From: Alphaproteobacteria bacterium
GTDB lineage: Bacteria; Pseudomonadota; Alphaproteobacteria; Sphingomonadales; Emcibacteraceae
Length of the DNA: 8,363 nucleotides
Direction of reading: 5' to 3'
Assembly (NCBI GenBank): GCA_013152615.1
Contig: JAADGA010000049.1
Coordinates: 1-8,363, forward strand
Position 1 is the first letter of the stretch. Each line of letters opens with the position of its first letter. The translations under genes were made by a program, and so were the position numbers. Below, one piece after another: positions 1 through 5,494 of this stretch. The notes under the pieces are model-generated. The model saw only the letters and a list, made by a program, of their open reading frames with translations, had not been told where the DNA came from and searched no databases.

Positions 1-562
1 TGGCCGGCGGCATCCCCTCCTGATTGATTTTCCGGTAAAACGCCCATAAATCCTTGGCCTTTTCCATGCCATACCCGGTCATTAAATCCTTAAAATACGG
101 CAGCGCATGATTCATCATCAGGCTGGGCGGGGTATCAAATCCCTCAATCAACATACCGGTTTCCTCATTGATCGACAGGCTGAAAGGCCCGATTATTTTT
201 TCACAGCCCTCAGCCTTTAACCAATCGCAGGCCGTATCAAGCAGGGCATCAGCCACCTGCTGGTCATTGATGCAATCAAAAAACCCGAAATGGCCGATTT
301 TCTCATGATGGTACTGTTCAACCAGTTCATCAAGCTGTGCGGTTATCCGGCCAACATTTTTCCCGTCCTTGCGGGCCAGCCACATTTTAGCCCGGGCATG
401 CTCAAAATAGGGGTTCTTCTGCTGATTGAGAATATCCATCCGCTCCATAATCAATGGCGGCACCCACAGGGGGTCATCTTTGAATATGCTCCACGGCAGT
501 TTGACAAACTGTTTCAGCTCAGACTTGCTTGTTACCTCTTTGATCGTAACCGATGACGTCAT
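1..562 (-). CDS. YghO-like GNAT-fold protein, partial (C-terminus outside window)
   Basis: The minus strand reads open from an ATG at 562 to the left edge, giving 187 residues with no stop, so the C-terminal part is missing. The protein resembles the YghO-like group often annotated as GNAT acetyltransferase-like. Recognisable blocks are WVPPL (33-37), NPYFEH (50-55), GRITAQLD (71-78), GFFD (93-96), GPFSLSINEETG (125-136) and GFDTPP (141-146). There is no signal peptide or membrane segment, so it is probably cytoplasmic. The start is supported by AGGG about 9 nt upstream and by its place 19 bp after the lptG stop, which makes it the likely third gene of the lptF-lptG transcript. The substrate of this family is unknown to me. 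The family call is fairly firm, but enzymatic activity is not demonstrated by anything visible here. Confidence 0.8.
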   Translation of the reverse strand, partial: MTSSVTIKEVTSKSELKQFVKLPWSIFKDDPLWVPPLIMERMDILNQQKNPYFEHARAKMWLARKDGKNVGRITAQLDELVEQYHHEKIGHFGFFDCINDQQVADALLDTACDWLKAEGCEKIIGPFSLSINEETGMLIEGFDTPPSLMMNHALPYFKDLMTGYGMEKAKDLWAFYRKINQEGMPPA

Positions 563-581
563 ATTAATGTTCCCTGGATTA

Positions 582-1652
582 TTATTCTTCCGTGAGCAGG
601 ATAAAGCTCGTGCCGGCAAAGAAAAAGAGCGAAAATGGCAACCACGCCGCAATGATCGGCGGCAGGGCGCCATATTCACCCAGCGCAATAAAAAGATTGT
701 TAATAACGAAAAAACCAAAGCCAAGCGCCAGAGTCGAGGCAATACGTCCAAACAGATTACCCCCCCGGTGCAGCCCGAAAGCCGCCAGCCCCGCGAGCAA
801 CGGCATCAGCAGCGTACTGAGCGGCCCGACAAATTTCTGATAGAGCATGGTTTCAAACGCCGAGGTATCATGACCCTCACTCTTTAACTGGGCAATCGCC
901 GTGCGCAAATGCTGGAGCGTGACCTGATCCGGTTTAAGCGCCTGTGTCATAAAACGTTCCGGCGGAATATTGGTCTGCCACACCAGATTTTCCAGCGGCG
1001 TGACCTTCAGGGTTTTGACGTTAAATTTCTTGACCTCGAACATGGTCCATTTGCCATCGCGATAGACGGCAAAATCGGCTTTTATCAAAAAGGTGACATG
1101 TAAATTTTTGTCGCGGATATACTGGGTAACCTTATCCAGCAACAGGATGCGGCCATTTCTGCTGGCGCGTTCCGCCTTGATCAGGTTGTTACCGTCATTG
1201 ACCCAGGTATTATAAACCGTATCCGGTGCCGGCGGCAGATTGGCGGCATATTTATTTGCCTGCCAGTTCCGGAGCTGCGCCCGGGCCGAAACCGTTACTG
1301 TCTCGGTAAAAACGAAATGCAGGCTGGCAATCAGCAGCGAGACCATGATCATCGGTGTGATAATCCGGAACGCCGACCAGCCAGAGGCCTTCATAATGAC
1401 AATTTCACTGTGAACATTCAGCGCCGCCAGACACATAATCGCCGACAGCAGCGCAACAAAGGGGGAAAAGAGCGACAGCAGGGTCGGCGTGCGCAGGGTG
1501 ACATAACGCCAGAGATCGGCATATGTCGCCCCCTGACCGGCAAGGATATCATCAGATTCCGACAACAGATCCAGCATTTGCAGGGTGGCAACCAACCCGA
1601 TCAGGATGACTATATAGCGGGCGGCAAACAGCTTTGCGATATAAATATCCAT
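582..1652 (-). CDS. lptG: LPS export ABC transporter permease LptG
   Basis: This is an inner-membrane subunit of the LptB2FG transporter, which extracts lipopolysaccharide from the inner membrane and feeds it to the periplasmic LptC/LptA bridge. With the start chosen here it has 356 residues, close to the roughly 360 usual for LptG. The YjgP/YjgQ layout is clear: hydrophobic helices near 11-29, 54-76 and 96-117, a polar periplasmic beta domain from about 118 to 275, then three more helices to the end. The stretch HSEIVIMKASGWS (81-93) matches the cytoplasmic coupling region that contacts LptB. The start MDIYIAKLF is preferred because family members begin just before a Y-I-A-[RK]-x-F motif. 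An in-frame ATG at 1709, one base after the lptF stop, would add 19 residues and allow translational coupling. Neither start has a strong Shine-Dalgarno sequence. The gene is cotranscribed with lptF by position. Confidence 0.9.
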   Translation of the reverse strand: MDIYIAKLFAARYIVILIGLVATLQMLDLLSESDDILAGQGATYADLWRYVTLRTPTLLSLFSPFVALLSAIMCLAALNVHSEIVIMKASGWSAFRIITPMIMVSLLIASLHFVFTETVTVSARAQLRNWQANKYAANLPPAPDTVYNTWVNDGNNLIKAERASRNGRILLLDKVTQYIRDKNLHVTFLIKADFAVYRDGKWTMFEVKKFNVKTLKVTPLENLVWQTNIPPERFMTQALKPDQVTLQHLRTAIAQLKSEGHDTSAFETMLYQKFVGPLSTLLMPLLAGLAAFGLHRGGNLFGRIASTLALGFGFFVINNLFIALGEYGALPPIIAAWLPFSLFFFAGTSFILLTEE

Positions 1653-1710
1653 TGTTCCCGGGTTAAATATTCCGCTTAAATGACTGGAGTATCTGATAAA
1701 TCTTTCCATA

Positions 1711-2922
1711 TTACGCCGCCGTCCCAAGCCGCCTGAACAGGCGGCCGATGGCCTCGACCACGACCTCAAAGAGCAGCTCGATATTCCGGAGCGGAATGCC
1801 GCCAACCTTATAGGCTCCAATATAGTAAATTCTGGCGGTCAGCAGAATAAACAGCAATGTCGGCAGCCAGATCACCAGCCACGGCGAGATGTCGCCCGAC
1901 GCTGAAAAATCCAGCCCGAATTCCAGCATTTTATGATAAACCAGCAGGATGACAACCCCGACCGTAATGCCGAGCGCCCGACCCGATCTTTTGGCAACCA
2001 GTCCCAGTGGCAGCGCCAGAAACGGCACAATCAGAATCGACAGCGCCCGCGCCGCCCGCGAATTAAGCGTGGCAATAATCGCCGGGTCACCGCTGTTGCG
2101 GGCATGCCATAACTCAACGACTGTCATTTCCGGGGCTTTTATCCCGCGATTGCGAAAGCTGGCAAAATTCGGCACCTTGATCGGCAAATCATCCATCTTG
2201 AAATTTATGATATTCGGTCGGCTCTGGTTCATATCCAGATCAATGATGGTGCCGTTATAAAGCCTGAGAATAAGAAAGCGCTTATCGGGAGTGACAAAGA
2301 AATTGCCTCTTTCGGCATTGATTGATTGAATATGACCATCGGCAGATTCTTTCTGGGCAAAGATATCAATCAGCTTCCGGCCCGAATCCTCGGACTGTTC
2401 TATTCTGATGGTGAGGCCATCCCCAAGCGAGGTAAATTCTCCGGCCTTGATACTGGCCCCGAGGGCGCCACTGCGAATATCAAAGACCAGCCCCTGATAG
2501 GCATAACTGCTATAGGGCTGAACAAATCCGACGACAATTATATTAACCACCAGCAGAAAGACCGCAATATAGATGCTGGGCACAATCAGGCGGTTAAGGC
2601 TCATCCCGGTTGCCATCATCGCATCGAGTTCGCTGTTCATCGCCATCTTCCTGACCGCGAGCAGCACCCCGAGAAACATTGATAACGGCAGCACCAGCGT
2701 AAGATACTGCGGCATCAGGTTGCCGAGCATGCGCCAGACTATATCAATCGGTCCGCCCTGATTGATGACAAAATCAAACAGGGTCAGCATTTTTTCCAGC
2801 AACAAAAGCAGGGCGGAGATGCCCAATGTCACCACCAGCGGCAAAATGGTCTCCCGCAATATATATTTATCAATCTTTTTCAGCATATGGCCGCTTTTGG
2901 TCTGGATTTCATCCGGTTTCAT
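1711..2922 (-). CDS. lptF: LPS export ABC transporter permease LptF
   Basis: This is the partner permease of LptG in the LptB2FG lipopolysaccharide exporter. The reading frame gives 403 residues. The N-terminal KIDKYILRE motif (16-24) is typical of LptF. It is followed by membrane helices near 28-50, 72-92 and 112-137, a periplasmic domain from about 138 to 290, and three C-terminal helices. NSELDAMMATGMS, after the second helix, corresponds to the coupling helix that meets the LptB ATPase. A second in-frame ATG at 2886 (MLKKIDKYIL) would give 391 residues and fits the family N-terminus better; neither start has a clear Shine-Dalgarno sequence. It is the first gene of the leftward operon. In many proteobacteria lptFG sits beside pepA or lptD; here it sits beside a kinase-like gene and a YghO-like gene. 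The identification itself is secure. Confidence 0.92.
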   Translation of the reverse strand: MKPDEIQTKSGHMLKKIDKYILRETILPLVVTLGISALLLLLEKMLTLFDFVINQGGPIDIVWRMLGNLMPQYLTLVLPLSMFLGVLLAVRKMAMNSELDAMMATGMSLNRLIVPSIYIAVFLLVVNIIVVGFVQPYSSYAYQGLVFDIRSGALGASIKAGEFTSLGDGLTIRIEQSEDSGRKLIDIFAQKESADGHIQSINAERGNFFVTPDKRFLILRLYNGTIIDLDMNQSRPNIINFKMDDLPIKVPNFASFRNRGIKAPEMTVVELWHARNSGDPAIIATLNSRAARALSILIVPFLALPLGLVAKRSGRALGITVGVVILLVYHKMLEFGLDFSASGDISPWLVIWLPTLLFILLTARIYYIGAYKVGGIPLRNIELLFEVVVEAIGRLFRRLGTAA

Positions 2923-3066
2923 ATCTATAGCTTTTGGTATAGAAGAATATCACCAAAAGAAAAAATATTTTTTGCTTATTGACGCTGTTTTGTGGTCTTT
3001 GTAGGGCCAAAGATGATCAGACGCAAAAGAATTGAGTAAACATAGCGTAAAACTAAGGAAGTATCA
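2923..3066. promoter_or_regulatory. Divergent intergenic spacer between lptF and the kinase-like gene
   Basis: This AT-rich spacer must hold the start signals for both divergent genes. A weak leftward promoter can be drawn as TTGCGT (3021-3026) and TACAAA (2998-3003), both read on the minus strand with 17 bp between them. A rightward candidate is TTGACG (2979-2984) with 17 bp to TAGGGC (3002-3007), whose -10 is poor. The two would overlap, so they would compete if both are real. The individual boxes are guesses; that the region is regulatory follows from the gene layout. Confidence 0.4.
2931..2973. repeat. Inverted repeat CTTTTGGT/ACCAAAAG next to an A6-T-A-T6 palindrome
   Basis: CTTTTGGT at 2931-2938 is matched exactly by its reverse complement ACCAAAAG at 2952-2959, with a 13-bp spacer. 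Immediately after it, 2960-2973 reads AAAAAATATTTTTT, a perfect 14-bp palindrome. They lie just upstream of lptF and could be a regulator site plus an intrinsically bent A-tract. AT-rich DNA produces such palindromes by chance quite often, so function is uncertain. Confidence 0.4.
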
Positions 3067-4026
3067 TTGGGAATTATTGCCATTTTAAGCAGCCCGTCCT
3101 CTTTTGCCGGAAGTGACGAAATGAACAAAATCCGGGCTGTCATCTCCCGTGGCTCGGGGATATTCCATTATGAGGTCGAAAAACATAACGATATCGCCGA
3201 GGCCCTCACCCGATTCCGTCAGGCCGGGGTTGAGGCTATTGCCATTCTCGGCGACCGGGCGCTGACCTCGGCAACTTTTGACTATATCATCGAAAAAGAT
3301 ATTCTGGCCGGAACCTCCATTCCTCTGGCTATTTTGCCGGTCGGTGATAATAACATTGTCGCGGAAAATTTTGGCGCCACCCGTTCGGAGCCGCATCTGG
3401 CGCTGGAAACGCTGTTGCGCCACCATCAAAACGGGGACTTCTCCGACCGGGTAACGGAATATCCCGTGATCAAACTCGAGGGGGTCAGGGGTGTTGGCTG
3501 CCTGTACGGACTGTTCTTCTGCGCTGGCGCAATACTCAAACAGAAAAATCTGTTTGGCGGCAAAATAGCGCCGAGGGGATTATTCGCGCCCGTGCGCCGG
3601 GGACTGAATATTTTTACCCTGATCAAAAACGGCTATCGGGGTACCCTCGGCAAAAACCGGCTGGAGAATGCCATCCGCATCAACCGCAATCAGCGCGGTG
3701 CCATTGTCGGTCATTTCTTTATGGTGGTGATCACCACGCTCGACCGGATTTTTCAGGGGGTGGCCATCGGACAGCAGAAGCATTACGACAAGGCCCATTT
3801 TATCAGTGTTGAAAATACCCCGAGGGCTATTATCGAAACCGGCAAACTGATGCTGCGCGGAAATTATGACGGCATCGACCATGCCGGCAATATCATTGCC
3901 GAAATCCGGCATGCGCGTCTGATCCTGCAAACCCCCTTTATCCTCGACGGCAGTTTTTATGAGACCGAAGGCTCCGGTGAAATATTCATTACCCTGACCG
4001 AGCGCCTGAAATTTATCCGACTGTAA
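3067..4026 (+). CDS. Diacylglycerol/sphingosine kinase-like protein with degenerate ATP-binding motifs
   Basis: This 319-residue soluble protein resembles the alphaproteobacterial diacylglycerol-kinase family, which normally phosphorylates a lipid alcohol using ATP. Family-like parts are the N-terminal strand and SSP turn (3-12), the HYEVE...DIAEAL segment (34-47), the strand VEAIAIL (55-61), LPVGDNNIVAENFG (90-103), the small-residue block LFFCAGAI, VITTLDRIF, and the C-terminal ILDGSFYETEGSGEI. The usual GGDGT loop is instead LGDRA (61-65), and the usual GGTxN loop is VGDNN (92-96), so ATP binding or catalysis may be lost. The start is TTG, with an excellent AAGGA seven bases upstream; the N-terminal strand would be lost if translation began at ATG 3121, which also has a GGAAG upstream. 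It is divergent from lptF. Fold membership is likely; kinase activity is doubtful. Confidence 0.75.
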   Translation: MGIIAILSSPSSFAGSDEMNKIRAVISRGSGIFHYEVEKHNDIAEALTRFRQAGVEAIAILGDRALTSATFDYIIEKDILAGTSIPLAILPVGDNNIVAENFGATRSEPHLALETLLRHHQNGDFSDRVTEYPVIKLEGVRGVGCLYGLFFCAGAILKQKNLFGGKIAPRGLFAPVRRGLNIFTLIKNGYRGTLGKNRLENAIRINRNQRGAIVGHFFMVVITTLDRIFQGVAIGQQKHYDKAHFISVENTPRAIIETGKLMLRGNYDGIDHAGNIIAEIRHARLILQTPFILDGSFYETEGSGEIFITLTERLKFIRL

Positions 4027-4028
4027 TC

Positions 4029-4057
4029 CGGTCCCTGCACCGGCGGCCCTCCCGCCG
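4029..4057. terminator. GC-rich alternative hairpins between convergent genes
   Basis: The 71-bp gap between two convergent genes contains CGGCGG (4041-4046), loop CCCTC, and CCGCCG (4052-4057), a perfect 6-bp stem. An overlapping alternative stem is CCGGT (4028-4032) with ACCGG (4039-4043), so the two cannot form together. No T-run follows on either strand, so this is at best a weak bidirectional terminator or a transcript-end stabiliser. Confidence 0.35.
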
Positions 4058-4097
4058 ACACAGTACCGGGAACTGAGGATATTCAGGGAATATTATA

Positions 4098-5084
4098 TCA
4101 GCCCACAAGATTCAGCTGCCGGGCGAGGAACAGCAGATAGAGGATATAAAACAGGAGAAAAGCAAAGCCTGTCAGGCGGTTAATACTGATTTTCCCCAGA
4201 GCGACCGGAACGAGTATCAGCGCGGTCGCCACCATAATCGGGAAATCCAGCCAAAAAAATTGCGCCGGAATCGATACCGGGGTCAGAATCGAGGTTACCC
4301 CCATGATCGCCAATATATTAAACAGGTTGCTGCCGATGATATTGCCCATGGCCACATCGCCGTGATTGTTGCGGGCGGCCATGATTGAGGTCGTCAGTTC
4401 CGGCAGCGAGGTGCCGATGGCGATAATGGTCAGACCGATAACCGCTTCGGGAATATGGGCCATACGGGCAATTATTATCGCCCCGTCCACCAGAATATGC
4501 GCACCGAAAATTAATCCGGCCAAGCCGAAGACCGTGATCAGAACCGCCCGGGTCAGGGAGATACCCGGGGCGGCCTCAATCGCGGCCACGTCATCCTGTG
4601 CCCGGTCCGCAATCATAATATCCTGTTTCAGGGCCAGCGGGTCTTTTCGGGCGCGGCGGATAGAAGAGAACAGGAAAACCCCCAGCAGAATAATCATAAC
4701 ACTGCCCTGCCAGATGTTAAGCGGGCCAAAATAAGCCAGCAGCACAAATAACAATGTCGCCACCACCATGTAAAAAAGGCTATGCCGGATCTCGCGGTTA
4801 TCACAGGCAAACGGATAAAAAATAGCCGGGATACCAAGAACCAGCAGAATATTGGCAATATTGCTGCCGACAATATTGCCAAGGGCAAGGTTGGGGACCC
4901 CGGACAGCGCCGACTGAATACCAACCACAAGCTCCGGGGCCGATGTCCCGAAGGAAACCACCGTTATACCAATGATTAATTTGCTGACATGAAGCCGCTC
5001 CGCCAGCGCAACCGACCCCTCGACCAGCTTGTCTCCGCCAATAATCAGGAGGAAAAGACCGGCAATTACTAAAATATATTCCAC
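4098..5084 (-). CDS. Calcium/sodium antiporter, CaCA family (YrbG type)
   Basis: This is an inner-membrane cation exchanger of 328 residues, the normal length for bacterial YrbG/CaxA-like members, which swap Ca2+ for Na+ or H+. Both internal alpha repeats are intact and inverted in the usual way. Repeat 1 has GTSAPE (46-51) and GNIVGSNIANILLVLG (69-84). Repeat 2 has GTSLPE (224-229) and GNIIGSNLFNILAIMG (247-262). The two glutamates (51, 229) and the asparagines in the second motif of each repeat are the expected ion-site residues. A polar segment near 140-175, rich in charged residues, forms the cytoplasmic loop between the halves. The start codon is GTG, supported by GGGAA about 7 nt upstream. 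It stands alone, convergent with the kinase-like gene and divergent from the receptor gene. Family is certain; the ion preferred in vivo is inferred. Confidence 0.93.
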   Translation of the reverse strand: MEYILVIAGLFLLIIGGDKLVEGSVALAERLHVSKLIIGITVVSFGTSAPELVVGIQSALSGVPNLALGNIVGSNIANILLVLGIPAIFYPFACDNREIRHSLFYMVVATLLFVLLAYFGPLNIWQGSVMIILLGVFLFSSIRRARKDPLALKQDIMIADRAQDDVAAIEAAPGISLTRAVLITVFGLAGLIFGAHILVDGAIIIARMAHIPEAVIGLTIIAIGTSLPELTTSIMAARNNHGDVAMGNIIGSNLFNILAIMGVTSILTPVSIPAQFFWLDFPIMVATALILVPVALGKISINRLTGFAFLLFYILYLLFLARQLNLVG

Positions 5085-5144
5085 CGCAGGGTTCCCGTTT
5101 TCCGGATGCTGTTTCCGAATATTATGATATCAAGTGTGATGGTA

Positions 5145-5172
5145 AATGTAGCTATTAATCCTTGTTTTACAA
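5145..5172 (-). promoter_or_regulatory. Candidate promoter for the antiporter gene
   Basis: On the minus strand TTGTAA (5167-5172) and TACATT (5145-5150) are separated by 16 bp. Each matches four of six consensus positions, and the pair lies about 60 bp upstream of the GTG start. The -35 box sits in a small inverted repeat, CTTGT-TTT-ACAAG (5161-5173). This is a consensus match only. Confidence 0.3.
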
Positions 5173-5242
5173 GATCATTCTCACCGCGTCCCCAATCCGG
5201 CTACGCCAGCGGCGATGATCGCAGATATCGGGACGGCAGGGG

Positions 5243-5280
5243 CCGGTTTTAATAAATGGCGGGGTCCGGTTTTAATAAAT
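5243..5280 (+). repeat. Tandem direct repeat CCGGTTTTAATAAAT (two copies, 23-bp period)
   Basis: CCGGTTTTAATAAAT occurs exactly at 5243-5257 and again at 5266-5280. Each copy is preceded by a GGGG run, the second with one extra T. The second copy ends three bases before the first LacI-type operator. It could be a recent local duplication, a pair of activator sites, or an UP-element-like AT tract. The identity of the copies is seen directly; the role is unknown. Confidence 0.6.
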
Positions 5281-5282
5281 AA

Positions 5283-5296
5283 TGCAATCGATTGTA
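5283..5296. promoter_or_regulatory. LacI-family operator, copy 1
   Basis: TGCAATCGATTGTA is a near-perfect palindrome (one mismatch at the outer arm) with a central CG. It fits the LacI/GalR operator pattern TGNNANCGNTNNCA at all but the penultimate base. Its centre is 22 bp from that of copy 2, about two helical turns, so two repressor dimers would sit on the same DNA face. A LacI-family gene lies about 2.6 kb downstream. Confidence 0.75.
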
Positions 5297-5303
5297 ATTC
5301 ATA

Positions 5304-5319
5304 TTGCAATCGATTGCAA
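5304..5319. promoter_or_regulatory. LacI-family operator, copy 2 (perfect palindrome)
   Basis: TTGCAATCGATTGCAA is a perfect 16-bp palindrome whose 14-bp core matches TGNNANCGNTNNCA completely. It overlaps the likely -35 region of the receptor promoter, so a bound repressor would block RNA polymerase. The repressor encoded from 7917 is the obvious candidate to bind it, but that pairing is inferred. Confidence 0.8.
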
Positions 5320-5330
5320 AGAGGTATAGC
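5304..5330 (+). promoter_or_regulatory. Candidate promoter of the TonB receptor gene
   Basis: TTGCAA (5304-5309) and TATAGC (5325-5330) are spaced 15 bp apart, shorter than the ideal 17. The -35 lies inside operator 2, the arrangement expected for a repressed promoter. A transcript starting near 5337 would have a leader of about 158 nt. The exact boxes are uncertain. Confidence 0.35.
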
Positions 5331-5431
5331 TTTAATCACACCATTTCCTCAGGTGATTCGTCCGGAAATCTGCGGCCTTGTGCATTATCCGGCAATCACG
5401 GGCGATGCGGTTAAAAAAATGGTTTAAACAG

Positions 5432-5457
5432 ATTTCCATATTCATGCATATGGGGAT
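5432..5457 (+). other. Hairpin in the receptor mRNA leader
   Basis: CCATAT (5436-5441) and ATATGG (5448-5453) form a perfect inverted repeat around TCATGC. G-U pairs and flanking A-T pairs extend the stem to about ten pairs. It ends roughly 23 nt before the ribosome binding site. It might influence translation or mRNA stability, but it is AT-rich and could be chance. Confidence 0.3.
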
Positions 5458-5480
5458 TTAAAAATAAATAATTACGGCAC

Positions 5481-5486
5481 AGGAGG
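5481..5486 (+). promoter_or_regulatory. Strong Shine-Dalgarno sequence of the receptor gene
   Basis: A full AGGAGG, followed by another G, lies 8 nt before the ATG at 5495. This fixes the receptor start and suggests high translation once the operators are free. Confidence 0.85.
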
Positions 5487-5494
5487 GCCGAAAA

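Larger units (their letters stand above)
5085..5494. other. 410-bp intergenic control region between antiporter and TonB receptor
   Basis: No convincing gene lies here. From left to right it holds the upstream region of the leftward antiporter gene (5085 to about 5175), a GC-rich patch (about 5188-5240), a tandem 15-bp repeat (5243-5280), two LacI-type operators (5283-5319), a candidate rightward promoter, and then a leader of about 155-175 nt ending in a strong ribosome binding site. A 70-codon open frame at 5215-5427 runs straight through the repeats and operators and is not believed. Confidence 0.7.

Noticed and set aside
426..1679. Plus-strand open frames opposite lptG and the YghO-like gene
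   Set aside because: Their translations are low-complexity and very rich in Arg and Gln, as expected for the reverse complement of membrane-protein genes.
3240..3270. A pair of compensating frameshifts creating the LGDRA motif
   Set aside because: Shifting the frame in either direction around this segment does not restore GGDGT, and the flanking strand residues remain family-like in the current frame.
3085..3930. Minus-strand open frames opposite the kinase-like gene
   Set aside because: They are antisense to a full-length family-like protein, and their translations look like random sequence with no domain.
5188..5222. Hairpin with CGCC-AGC-GGCG in the GC-rich patch, considered as a terminator
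   Set aside because: The stem has only four pairs, no T-run follows, and no transcript is expected to end there.
5215..5427. Open frame of 70 codons upstream of the receptor
   Set aside because: It runs through the tandem repeat, both operators and the candidate promoter, has no ribosome binding site and resembles no protein I know.
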